Part shown: piece after piece, positions 1 to 6,155 of the stretch | Position numbering within the stretch: position 1 is the stretch's first letter | Layout of the letters: the number at the start of each line of letters is the position of its first letter | Assembly (NCBI GenBank): GCA_964569055.1 | Contig: CAZMSZ010000243.1 | Coordinates: forward strand, 1-11,680 | Direction of reading: 5' to 3' | Origin: JAWLGW01 sp964569055 | Lineage (GTDB): Bacteria; Planctomycetota; J058 | Length of the DNA stretch: 11,680 nucleotides | The notes under the pieces: generated by a model | Seen by the model: the letters and a program-made list of their open reading frames with translations, nothing else | What the model was told of the DNA's origin: nothing | The model's database searches: none | Position numbers and translations under genes: made by a program

Positions 1-924
1 GTCGAACAGCGTGGCGCCGAGTGCGTAGACGTCGGCGCGCTCGTCGACCTCGCCGCGCTCGCCGCCGGCTTGCTCGGGCGGCATGAAGGCCGGCGTCCCG
101 AGCAGCTCGCCGGTGCGCGTGAGCGCCTCGGCGTCGGCCGACGCGTCGCGCGCGAGGCCGAAGTCGGTCACGCGGGGCGCGCCGTCCGCGTCGATCAGCA
201 CGTTGGCCGGCTTGAGGTCGCGGTGCAGCAGGCCGCGCGCGTGGCAGTGGTCGAGCGCCCGCGCGACCTGCTCGATCAACCTGGCCGCGACGCGCGGCTC
301 GAACGGCCCCTCGCGCTGGCGGCGCGCCGCGAGCGACTCGCCCTCCACGAGGTCCATGGCGAGGTACGGGCCGCCCGGCCCCTCCCCGACCTCGTGCACG
401 CGCACCACGTGCGGGTGGTCCACCGCGGCGAGCGCGCGCGCCTCGCGCTCGAACCGGGCGCGCGCCGCGGCGTGGCCGGCAGCGCCCGCGAGGAGCTGCT
501 TGAGGGCCACGCGCCGGTCGAGCTCTACGTGACGCGCGATCGCGACCGTGCCCATGCCCCCGCGGGCGAGCTCGCGCTCGATCACGTAGGGCCCGACCCG
601 CGCCCCCACGCCGGCGGGGACGAGGGCGGCGGGGCGCTCGCCGCCTGCGCCGCCGAGCGTCGCCTCGCTGCCTGCCAGCGGGGCGAAGCCGGCGGGGCCG
701 GCCACGGTGGCCTCGGCTTCGGTCGCTGCCCGTGCGCGGGCCTCGAGCTCGCGATACAGCGCGGTGAGCTCCGCGACCTGGGCCGGCGCGAGCAGGGGGC
801 GCAGGAGCGGGAGCACGCCCTCGCCCGTCCGGCTGCGCGCCATGGCCTGCTCGAGCTGGGCGGGCGTGACGTAGCCGCGCGCGAGCGCGGCCTGCAGGAC
901 GGCCTCCTCGAGGGGCGAGGGCAT
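1..924 (-). CDS. Hanks-type serine/threonine protein kinase (partial, C-terminus beyond the window)
   Basis: This gene encodes a cytoplasmic-side Ser/Thr protein kinase; 308 codons are present and the reading frame is still open at base 1. Residues 1-110 are an Ala/Glu-rich helical N-terminal region of unknown role, without a membrane segment. The kinase domain begins near residue 108. It has a glycine-rich loop (ARGGMGTV, about 120-127), the ATP-anchoring lysine in VALKQL (K142), the catalytic loop HRDLKPAN (234-241, catalytic D236), the metal-binding DFG (254-256), and a P+1 loop of type GTPAFMPPEQ followed by DVYALGATLFD at the edge. All catalytic residues are intact, so it should be active. 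Any C-terminal sensor or membrane domain lies outside the window. The start is the ATG at 924, after which no better start is needed. There is no Shine-Dalgarno sequence; a GACACT hexamer lies 6 nt upstream. It is divergent from an FHA-domain gene, a plausible phosphothreonine-reading partner (inference). Confidence 0.93.
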   Translation of the reverse strand, partial: MPSPLEEAVLQAALARGYVTPAQLEQAMARSRTGEGVLPLLRPLLAPAQVAELTALYRELEARARAATEAEATVAGPAGFAPLAGSEATLGGAGGERPAALVPAGVGARVGPYVIERELARGGMGTVAIARHVELDRRVALKQLLAGAAGHAAARARFEREARALAAVDHPHVVRVHEVGEGPGGPYLAMDLVEGESLAARRQREGPFEPRVAARLIEQVARALDHCHARGLLHRDLKPANVLIDADGAPRVTDFGLARDASADAEALTRTGELLGTPAFMPPEQAGGERGEVDERADVYALGATLFD

Positions 925-930
925 GCGGCC

Positions 931-936
931 AGTGTC
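931..936 (-). promoter_or_regulatory. Possible -10 element of the kinase gene (leaderless start)
   Basis: On the minus strand the hexamer GACACT matches TATAAT at the three most conserved positions (A2, A4, T6). It is followed by 6 nt and then the kinase ATG. No purine-rich ribosome binding site and no clear -35 are visible. The call rests mainly on the same spacing seen before three other genes here. Confidence 0.25.
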
Positions 937-975
937 GAGGAGCGGCGCGCGGCGCACCAGCGCCCCCGCACCCGG

Positions 976-1023
976 GCGCTACCCAGGGTCGGAGCCCTGG
1001 CGCTACCGGGGGTAGGAGCCGGG
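976..1023. repeat. Two tandem 24-bp imperfect direct repeats in the kinase/FHA intergenic region
   Basis: Two adjacent 24-bp units both begin GCGCTACC and both contain GGAGCC at the same offset (976-999 and 1000-1023), with about five mismatches. A more degenerate third relative begins near 1040 (GCGGTACCCAGGGG). They lie between divergent start codons, so they could be regulator binding sites for the kinase/FHA pair, or only low-complexity drift in GC-rich DNA. Confidence 0.5.
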
Positions 1024-1049
1024 GGCTCCCCAGGGTCGTGCGGTACCCA

Positions 1050-1065
1050 GGGGTCCGCGGACCCC
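1050..1065. repeat. Perfect 16-bp palindrome (GGGGTCCG/CGGACCCC)
   Basis: The sequence from 1050 to 1065 is identical to its own reverse complement, with 8-bp arms and no spacer. It lies about 84 bp before the FHA start and 126 bp from the kinase start, in a region that should hold both promoters. A dimeric regulator site is the simplest reading. A terminator is unlikely because both flanking genes point away from it and no T-run follows on either strand. Confidence 0.5.
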
Positions 1066-1148
1066 CTCCCGCGGGCCGCGCTCAGGAGTTGCGTCGGATT
1101 CCGGAGTGGTCGTGGCGTTGCTGTGAAGGCGGCGCGGAGGGACACCTC

Positions 1149-1523
1149 ATGGGACACCCGATCACTCGTGCGTTTCGGCGGGCTGCGGCGAAGCGGGCCG
1201 CGGCCGGAGTCACCCACGCGCTCTTGGTCGCCGGCGCGCCGCCGCTGGTCCTCGAGCCCGGCGCGCCGGTCGTGCTCGGGCGCGAGCCGACGGCCACGAT
1301 CCGGATCGACGCGCCCGCGGTGGCGGCCAGCCACGCCGCGATCTACTGGGAGCCCGAGGGGCCGCTCCTGGTCGACACCTCGGGGCGCGAGACCCGCGTC
1401 AACGGCGCGCCGATCGAGGTCCACGCCCTCGCCCCGGGTGACGTGCTCGCGATCGGGCCGCTGCGCGCGGTCTACGTGGAGCTGCCGCGCGCCGGGATCA
1501 CAGCAGGCCGTGGAGCGTCTTGA
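1149..1523 (+). CDS. Small FHA-domain protein (phosphothreonine-binding)
   Basis: This is a 124-residue protein made almost entirely of one forkhead-associated domain. After a basic N-terminal stretch (about 1-30), the canonical FHA landmarks appear in order: LGRE (conserved Gly-Arg), ASHA (conserved Ser-x-His type loop), and RVNGAPI (the Asn-Gly turn), ending with the beta-strand VYVELPR. Known FHA domains bind phosphothreonine peptides, usually as adaptors in kinase signalling. The start ATG at 1149 is preceded by GGAGG 9 nt upstream; the frame opens further upstream but without a comparable start. The gene is divergent from the Ser/Thr kinase, which may phosphorylate its partners (inference from position). 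The last ten residues (from AGIT) lie beyond the fold and overlap, tail to tail, the remnant of a phospholipase D-like gene, so the C-terminus may have been re-made by a rearrangement. Confidence 0.88.
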   Translation: MGHPITRAFRRAAAKRAAAGVTHALLVAGAPPLVLEPGAPVVLGREPTATIRIDAPAVAASHAAIYWEPEGPLLVDTSGRETRVNGAPIEVHALAPGDVLAIGPLRAVYVELPRAGITAGRGAS

Positions 1524-1748
1524 GGACGAACCCCTTGGCCTTGCCCACAGGCTGCGCTCGCGGACGGTGACGCGCACGCAGTCGGGGAGGTCGACGTCGA
1601 AGATCCGGCGCTCCACCTCGGCGGCGAAGCGCGGGTCGGGCACGAACAGGTTCGCCTCGGCGAGGTGGCGCCAGAACAGGTTCGAGCTGCCGACGGTCGC
1701 CACGCGCCCGTCGAACACGGCGATCTTGCCGTGGGACCGCCCGGATCC
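1498..1748 (-). pseudogene. C-terminal remnant of a phospholipase D / cardiolipin synthase-like gene (frameshifted)
   Basis: On the minus strand, 1560-1748 reads SHGKIAVFDG followed by RVATVGSSNLFWR, the complete second HKD motif of the phospholipase D superfamily (H-x-K-x4-D-x6-G-S-x-N; His codon at 1731-1733). It continues with ANLFVPDPRFAAEVERRIF, typical of cardiolipin synthase C-termini. Past about 1555 this frame becomes Arg/Ser-rich and runs on into unrelated DNA. The frame shifted by one base instead reads VGKAKGFVLKTLHGLL and then stops at 1498-1500, a plausible native tail. So a one-base indel seems to have occurred near 1540-1560. No first HKD motif or N-terminal part exists: the next 26 bases upstream lead straight into the 3' end of lpxD. 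HKD enzymes need two motifs, so this is almost certainly nonfunctional. It overlaps the FHA gene end by 26 bp. Confidence 0.75.
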
Positions 1749-1759
1749 TGAAGATCGGC

Positions 1760-2800
1760 TCAGCGCGCCTTGGCGAGCAGCTTCTCGACCTCGCGCTCGA
1801 GGCTCTTCAGCCGCCGGCGCAGCTCGGGGAGCTTGGGGAGGCTGCCCTCGATCCGCTTCATGAGCATGTGGGGTCGGGCCGGGTCACCCAGGACGGTCTC
1901 GCCCGCGCCCACGTCGTCGTAGCGCGCCTTGGCGCCCGAGCCGACGATCGCGCCCTCGCCGACCTTGCGGCCCTGGCCGACCGCCGAGTCCTGCAGCAGG
2001 TACGCCCCCTTGCCCACCTTGACGCTCCCGCCCATGCGGGCGTAGCCGATCAGCAGCGCGTCCTCGCCGATGTCGCAGCCGTGGGCCACGTGGCAGTGGT
2101 CGTCGATCTTGGCGCCCCGCCGCACGATCGTGTCCTCGACCGCGCCGCGCGCGACCGTGGAGAGCGCGCCGACCTCGACGTCGTCCTCGAGGACCACCCC
2201 GCCGACCTGCGGCACGCGGGTGTGGCGGCCGCGTTCGTCCTGCACGAACCCGAACCCGTCCTTGCCGACGATCGCGCCGCTCCACACCGTGACCCGGTCG
2301 CCGAGCCGGCAGTGGGCGAGCACGGCGGCGTTGGGGTGGATCACGCAGTCGGCCCCGGTCTCCACGCCCGGGCCCACGTAGGCGCCGCCGAGGACGCGCG
2401 TGCGCGGGCCGAGGCGGGCGCCCGCCTCCACGACCGCCCCGGGCCCGACCGTGACGCTCTCGCCCAGCTCGGCGCTGGGGTCGACCGCCGCGCGCGGGTG
2501 GACGCCCGCGGGCGGGTCGGGGTGCTTGAGCGCGTAGACCTGCCCGAGCAGGACCAGCATGGCCGCGCGCGGGTCCTCGACCAGGAGGCAGGTCTTGCCC
2601 GGCACCGGGTCGCGGCACACGATCGCCTCGGCCGCGCAGCGCCCGGCCGCCTCGGCGAAGCGCGGGTCCCACAGGAAGGCCAGCTCGCCTGGCCCGGCGC
2701 CCTCGAGCGAGCGGATGTTCGAGACCTCGGCTGCGCCGCGCGCGGGGTCGGTGAGGGTCCCGCCGAGCAGGGCCGCCAGCGTCGCCAGATCGATCTTCAC
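1760..2800 (-). CDS. lpxD: UDP-3-O-(3-hydroxyacyl)glucosamine N-acyltransferase
   Basis: LpxD transfers a 3-hydroxyacyl chain from acyl carrier protein to the 2-amino group of UDP-3-O-acylglucosamine, the third step of lipid A synthesis, in the cytoplasm at the inner membrane. The 346-residue product matches the family's usual length. It has the N-terminal uridine-binding LpxD domain (NIRSLEGAGPGELAFL, about 28-43) and a long left-handed beta-helix of hexapeptide repeats (about 100-300). The catalytic histidine lies in HVAHGCDIG (H240). The C-terminal helical segment includes PHMLMKRI. The start chosen is GTG at 2798-2800, with GGAGGT 6 nt upstream; 24 further upstream codons are Arg-rich and lack LpxD character. 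It stands alone here, without the usual neighbours bamA, fabZ or lpxA, and is followed only by the phospholipase D-like remnant. It shows that the organism makes lipid A. Confidence 0.95.
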   Translation of the reverse strand: MKIDLATLAALLGGTLTDPARGAAEVSNIRSLEGAGPGELAFLWDPRFAEAAGRCAAEAIVCRDPVPGKTCLLVEDPRAAMLVLLGQVYALKHPDPPAGVHPRAAVDPSAELGESVTVGPGAVVEAGARLGPRTRVLGGAYVGPGVETGADCVIHPNAAVLAHCRLGDRVTVWSGAIVGKDGFGFVQDERGRHTRVPQVGGVVLEDDVEVGALSTVARGAVEDTIVRRGAKIDDHCHVAHGCDIGEDALLIGYARMGGSVKVGKGAYLLQDSAVGQGRKVGEGAIVGSGAKARYDDVGAGETVLGDPARPHMLMKRIEGSLPKLPELRRRLKSLEREVEKLLAKAR

Positions 2801-2838
2801 GTGCGCACCTCCGCGCCCTCGCGAGCGCCTCGCGCGGC

Positions 2839-2872
2839 AGCGTAGCCTGCGGGACCGACCCGCGAGGGTCAA
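2839..2872 (-). promoter_or_regulatory. Possible promoter of lpxD
   Basis: On the minus strand, TTGACC (2867-2872) matches five of six -35 consensus bases, which is notable in such GC-rich DNA. At a 17-bp spacing lies a poor -10 (CAGGCT, 2844-2849). A better hexamer, TACGCT (2839-2844), sits at a 22-bp spacing, which is too long. A leader of about 35-45 nt with a Shine-Dalgarno sequence would follow. Confidence 0.35.
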
Positions 2873-2931
2873 GCTTGCGGGGCCGCCGCGCCGAGGGAGC
2901 AGGGCGGCGACGCGGACGGCCGACGAACCGC

Positions 2932-2937
2932 TACAGT
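2932..2937 (+). promoter_or_regulatory. Possible -10 element of the GspF-like gene (leaderless start)
   Basis: TACAGT fits the TANNNT -10 core and ends 6 nt before the ATG at 2944, too close for a usual leader. No Shine-Dalgarno sequence precedes this ATG. No convincing -35 is seen at 16-18 bp. Confidence 0.35.
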
Positions 2938-2943
2938 GAGCGC

Positions 2944-3906
2944 ATGATCGGGAGCAGCGAGCGCGACCGGGCCCTCGTCTACCGCCAGCTCGCGGCGGTG
3001 GAGCAGGCGGGCTTGCCCCTCGGGACCGCGATCGCCGACGCCGTGGCCCGCGGCGGGGCGGCGGGGCGCGTGCTGGCGCCGGTCGCGGCGCGCCTCGCGG
3101 CGGGCGACACGATCGAGGGCGCGTTCGCCGCCGGACCGTTCGAGCGGCTCGAGGTGGCCCTGATCGGCGCCGCCGTCAAGGGCGGCACCCTGCCCGAGGG
3201 GTTCACCCAGCTCGCCGAGCTGTTCGAGGCCAGGGCGGCCCTCAAGCAGAAGGTCGCGGCCGGGCTGTGCTATCCGCTCCTGCTGCTCCACGCGGCCGTG
3301 TTCCTGCCCTCGCTCGGGACGCTCGTGGGCTCGGGCGCCGCCGCCTACGCCCAGGAGACCGTGCTCCCCCTCGGCGCGCTGTACGCGATCGTCGCGGGCC
3401 TGGTGATCGGGACGCGGGCGCTCGGGCGCGCGCAGCCGGCGCTGACCGATCGGCTGAGCGCGGGGATCCCCGTGCTGGGCGGCTTGATCCGCGCCCGTGG
3501 CCTCGCCCTGGGGCTCCGCGCCTTCGAGGCGCTGTACTCGGCGGGCGTGCCCGCGATCGAGGCGCTCGACACCACGGCCGGTGTTTGCCCCGAGCCGCTG
3601 GCCGCCGCCTTTCGCGCGGTCTCGGGCCACGCCCAGGCGGGGGCGGACCTCCCCGAGGCGTTCGCGCGCGAGGCGCACGCGTTCCCGCCGCACGTGCTCG
3701 ACGCGATCGGCGCGGGCGCGCGCTCCGGCCAGCTCGACCGGCTGCTCGCCAACGCGGTCGAGCGGCTGGAGGCCGACGCCAACCTCAAGCAGACCGCGCT
3801 GATCACGGTGGGCGGCGTGCTCGCCTTCCTGCTGGTCGCCATGCTGATCGCCTACAAGGCGATCAGCTTCTACGCGAACCTCTACGGCCAGATCGGCGCG
3901 TTCTGA
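2944..3906 (+). CDS. GspF/PilC-type inner-membrane platform protein (type II secretion / type IV pilus F domain)
   Basis: This 320-residue protein has the two-copy T2SSF layout. There is a cytoplasmic helical domain (about 10-105, with QAGLPLGTAI and GTLPEGFTQLAELFE), membrane segments near 108-130 and 140-160, a second cytoplasmic domain (about 190-280, with LYSAGVPAIEALD, LPEAFAREAHAFPP and GARSGQLDRLLANAVERLE), and a last membrane helix near 284-304. In the family it is the inner-membrane platform that couples the assembly ATPase to pseudopilin or pilin polymerisation. It is shorter than typical GspF/PilC (about 400 residues), mainly at the N-terminus. No ATPase, pilin or secretin gene is adjacent, so the machine it serves cannot be named. 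Start: ATG 2944, no Shine-Dalgarno, TACAGT just upstream. It is divergent from lpxD, with a 143-bp gap. Confidence 0.87.
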   Translation: MIGSSERDRALVYRQLAAVEQAGLPLGTAIADAVARGGAAGRVLAPVAARLAAGDTIEGAFAAGPFERLEVALIGAAVKGGTLPEGFTQLAELFEARAALKQKVAAGLCYPLLLLHAAVFLPSLGTLVGSGAAAYAQETVLPLGALYAIVAGLVIGTRALGRAQPALTDRLSAGIPVLGGLIRARGLALGLRAFEALYSAGVPAIEALDTTAGVCPEPLAAAFRAVSGHAQAGADLPEAFAREAHAFPPHVLDAIGAGARSGQLDRLLANAVERLEADANLKQTALITVGGVLAFLLVAMLIAYKAISFYANLYGQIGAF

Positions 3907-4192
3907 GCGGCGACCTCTCCTCCTGCGGGGGTGGGGTGCCCGGAGTTGTCGGAGGGGTCGGTTAGGGGGCCTCCCATCCCGGGTGCATCGCCATCGGCGG
4001 ATGGGCGGATTGCCCTATCTCCTGTTGCCCCAAGGGTCGCCACGCAGGCTGCAGGTGATGGTCGAGACCCCCTACCACCCGTTGTGGTGACCTCCGCCTT
4101 CAACCCCCAGCGCCATCGCCGGACCCTAGGATCGCCTCGGGCCAAGTAGCGGCCGAGGCTGGCGCAGACTCCGCGAAAAAACTACGGCGTCA

Positions 4193-4221
4193 TTGCGCCC
4201 CCTAGGAGGGGCTCCTATAGT
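4193..4221 (+). promoter_or_regulatory. Sigma-70-type promoter upstream of the FliA-like sigma factor gene
   Basis: TTGCGC (4193-4198), a 17-bp spacer and TATAGT (4216-4221) form the best promoter-like element in the window; the -10 matches five of six consensus bases. Transcription would start near 4228, giving a leader of about 145 nt before the GTG at 4373. A perfect inverted repeat fills much of the spacer and overlaps the -10. Confidence 0.6.
4203..4217. promoter_or_regulatory. Inverted repeat TAGGAG-GGG-CTCCTA overlapping the promoter (putative operator)
   Basis: Perfect 6-bp arms flank a 3-bp centre. The right arm overlaps the first two bases of the -10 hexamer and the rest occupies the spacer, the usual place for a repressor or a spacer-twisting activator. 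One half-site (TAGGAG) recurs 56 bp downstream at 4259. The binding protein is unknown. Confidence 0.45.
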
Positions 4222-4372
4222 GCGTTCGTCGGGCAGGGAAATTCACTTACACAACATGTAGGAGTCGGACGGGAAGGAAGCGCGACATATTGCGCCATGG
4301 GCATAGACGGGACCCGACCCGTGCGCCCGCCCGTCCTTCGACCGTTCGAGAGCCAAAAAACAGGGGGAAGAC

Positions 4373-5197
4373 GTGCGCCGGAGGAGCTTCGAGAGCGATC
4401 GCGTGATGAAGGGGCGGCGGTGGAAGGACACCCGCGAGGACGAGGACCCGATCGACCTGTGGGAGGCCTACCAGGCGAACCCCAATGACGAGCTGCGGAA
4501 CCGGCTCGTCGAGCACTACCTCCCGATCGTGCGCTACACCGCGGAGCGGGTCGCGGTGAACCTGCCGCAGAGCGTCGAGCTCGACGACCTGATGTCGGCC
4601 GGGCTGTTCGGGATGCTCGAGGCGATCAAGAGCTTCGACCTCGGGCGGGGCGTGAAGTTCAAGACCTACTGCTCGTGGCGGGTCCGCGGCGCGATCCTCG
4701 ACGAGCTGCGGGCGAACGACTGGGTCCCCCGCCTGGTGCGCACCAAGGCCAGCAAGCTCGAGAAGATGATCCAGGAGGCGGAGGCGCAGCTCGGCCGGCC
4801 CGCCACCGACCTCGAGCTCGCCGCCATGATGGGCATGTCGCTCAAGGACCTCGATCAGCTCATGCGCGACGCCAGCGCCACCACCGTGTGCTACCTGTCC
4901 GACACGGCCGGCGGCGACGACGACGAGGGCTCGGCGCGCTCGGACCTGCTCGAGGACCCCGGCTCGCGCGACCCGATCGACGACCTGCAGCGCAAGGACA
5001 TCATGGAGGTGATCACCATGGAGCTCAGCCTGCGCGAGCGCCTGATCATGATCCTCTACTACTTCGAGGAGCTCACCATGCGCGAGATCGGCCTCGCGCT
5101 CGACCTCTCGGAGTCGCGCGTGTGCCAGCTCCACTCGCGGATCGTGAGCCGCCTCAAGGCGCGGCTCGCCCGTCGCCGCGACGAGATGGTCGTCTGA
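4373..5197 (+). CDS. FliA/WhiG-family RNA polymerase sigma factor (sigma-28 group)
   Basis: This is a 274-residue alternative sigma factor that directs RNA polymerase to a dedicated promoter set. Region 2 spans about 45-120, with the core-binding and -10-melting stretch DDLMSAGLFGMLEAIKSFDL, then GVKFKTYCSWRVRGAILDELR and DWVPR. Region 3 spans about 121-170 (KLEKMIQEAEAQLGRPATDLEL). Region 4 spans about 215-265, with LSLRERLIMILYYFEELTMREIG and the -35 recognition helix LSESRVCQLHSRI. Between regions 3 and 4 lies an unusually acidic segment (GGDDDEGS, about 180-187). The start is GTG 4373, with GGGGGAAG just upstream; an ATG at 4406 is a weaker alternative. No flagellar gene is present here, so a motility role is not shown; family members also control development. 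The opening LWEAYQANPNDELRNRLVEHY recalls planctomycete members of the family, from memory. Confidence 0.92.
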   Translation: MRRRSFESDRVMKGRRWKDTREDEDPIDLWEAYQANPNDELRNRLVEHYLPIVRYTAERVAVNLPQSVELDDLMSAGLFGMLEAIKSFDLGRGVKFKTYCSWRVRGAILDELRANDWVPRLVRTKASKLEKMIQEAEAQLGRPATDLELAAMMGMSLKDLDQLMRDASATTVCYLSDTAGGDDDEGSARSDLLEDPGSRDPIDDLQRKDIMEVITMELSLRERLIMILYYFEELTMREIGLALDLSESRVCQLHSRIVSRLKARLARRRDEMVV

Positions 5198-5288
5198 CGT
5201 CCACCTGCCTCGCGCGGCGCCCGCGGCCGCCTCGTCCGCTCGTCTTCTCGTAGGGACCGCTTCCCCGATCCCACCCACCCGACGCCGC

Positions 5289-5347
5289 GGCCCTCCCCGG
5301 AGCCGACCCCCCGGTCCCTCTGGCGAGGGCCGTCGGTCCGTACGGCC
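5289..5347 (+). other. Two mutually exclusive hairpins in the 253-bp gap between sigma factor and LuxR genes
   Basis: GGCCCTC (5289-5295) can pair with GAGGGCC (5325-5331). Alternatively, GGCCGT (5328-5333) can pair with ACGGCC (5342-5347) around an 8-nt loop. The two stems share bases 5328-5331, so they cannot form together. No T-run follows either, so a simple terminator is not supported. In a GC-rich gap such pairings also arise by chance. Nothing else is evident between 5198 and 5450 except the ribosome binding site at its end. Confidence 0.3.
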
Positions 5348-5450
5348 CAGGCTCGGCACCCGCGAGGGAAGGACTTGTGCCCGCGCAGCGGAGGCGAGGT
5401 AACGAAGCGCGCGGACGGTCGTCACGGCTACGGGAAGGGGGAACTCCGCC

Positions 5451-6155
5451 GTGCAGACGCTCTCGACCTCACGCGCCGCGCTCCGAGGGGCGGCCGCCGC
5501 GCTGCAGCTCTCCCTGCTCCCGGCGCGAGACCCACGCGAGTGGGCGTGGGTGGCCTCGCCGGCGCTCCAGTGGGTGGTGCCGCACGCGCTGCTCTCGGTG
5601 GTGGAGGGTCCGGCTGGCCCCGACGGGTCGCTGGCGGTCGCCCCGGCGGCGGTGCTCGAGATGGAGCGCGCCGAGCGCCGGCGCCACGGGATCGCGCTGC
5701 GCGCCGTCGCGCCCGAGCTCGAGAGCCCCGTGCCGCCCCTCGCGCTGCACGCGCGCGCCCTGCTCGAGCCGGGTCGCGCGCGGGTCTACTCGCTGTGGCG
5801 GCGGCACCGCCCGTTCGATCGCAGCGAGCGCCTGATCTGGCGAGAGGTGGTGGCGGCCCGGCGTCAGGAAGCATCGCGCAACCCGGACGCGGAGCCACAC
5901 GTTCGCCTGGCCAACCTGGTGCGCTCCGCGCGGCTCTCGCCCAAGCAGGCGACGGTCGCCCGCTACGCGGCGAGCGGGCTGTCGAACGAGCAGATCGCGG
6001 CGCGGCTCGGGATCTCGGTGGAGACGGTCAAGACGCACCTCGCCGCGGTGTACACCAAGTCGGGCCTGCGCGGCCGCCGGCAGCTCGCCGCCCACGTGTT
6101 CGGCGCCGCCCTCGAAGCCCGGAAGGGCGCGCATGAGCCCGTGCTGGTCGCCTAG
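5451..6155 (+). CDS. LuxR-family transcriptional regulator (first of an overlapping pair)
   Basis: This is a 234-residue protein with a C-terminal LuxR/GerE-type helix-turn-helix at about 160-215. LSPKQATVARYAASGLSNEQIA leads into the recognition helix ISVETVKTHLAAVYTKSGL, containing the family's TVKTHL. The N-terminal 150 residues are Ala/Leu/Arg-rich, with no recognised autoinducer, GAF or receiver signature; no Asp phosphorylation pocket is evident, so it is not an obvious two-component response regulator. The start is GTG 5451, with GAAGGGGGA about 8 nt upstream. Its last 23 bases overlap the next regulator gene, implying one transcript and translational coupling. The ligand and targets are unknown. 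Confidence 0.82.
   Translation: MQTLSTSRAALRGAAAALQLSLLPARDPREWAWVASPALQWVVPHALLSVVEGPAGPDGSLAVAPAAVLEMERAERRRHGIALRAVAPELESPVPPLALHARALLEPGRARVYSLWRRHRPFDRSERLIWREVVAARRQEASRNPDAEPHVRLANLVRSARLSPKQATVARYAASGLSNEQIAARLGISVETVKTHLAAVYTKSGLRGRRQLAAHVFGAALEARKGAHEPVLVA

Larger units (their letters stand above)
3907..4372. other. 466-bp intergenic region, less GC-rich, regulatory
   Basis: No reading frame here has coding character. The region holds small hairpins after the GspF-like gene: CCATC-GGCG-GATGG near 3993, and ACCAC/GTGGT with a 5-nt loop at 4074-4088. Neither has a T-run, so Rho-independent termination is not supported. Further on lie an A6 run (about 4176-4181), the promoter and inverted repeat listed separately, and a roughly 145-nt leader to the sigma factor gene with a third TAGGAG at 4259-4264. 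Its base composition and length set it apart from the other, short gaps in the window. An unannotated small RNA or a structured leader is possible but not shown. Confidence 0.5.

Noticed and set aside
976..1065. CRISPR-like or transposon-end repeats
   Set aside because: Only two or three short adjacent copies, with no spacers, no terminal inverted repeats and no transposase nearby.
1038..1148. Longer N-terminus for the FHA protein, using an upstream start at 1038
   Set aside because: The extra 37 residues would cover the palindrome and have no similarity to a domain, while ATG 1149 has GGAGG at ideal spacing.
70..1863. 597-codon plus-strand frame spanning the kinase, FHA and remnant regions
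   Set aside because: It crosses three independent features in wrong frames and is Arg-rich without any recognisable domain.
2801..2872. 24-residue N-terminal extension of LpxD
   Set aside because: It is Arg-rich, overlaps the putative promoter and Shine-Dalgarno sequence, and LpxD normally begins as the GTG-started product does.
4160..4200. Sigma-54 promoter (TGGC/TGC pattern) before the sigma factor gene
   Set aside because: TGGCGC is present near 4160 but no TTGC lies at the required distance for a -12 element.
4297..4488. Small plus-strand frame starting ATG 4297 before the sigma gene
   Set aside because: It overlaps the sigma gene in another frame, lacks a Shine-Dalgarno sequence and has no coding character.
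4247..5425. 392-codon minus-strand frame over the sigma factor
   Set aside because: It is the shadow of a clear sigma factor on the plus strand and has a His/Arg/Leu-biased composition.
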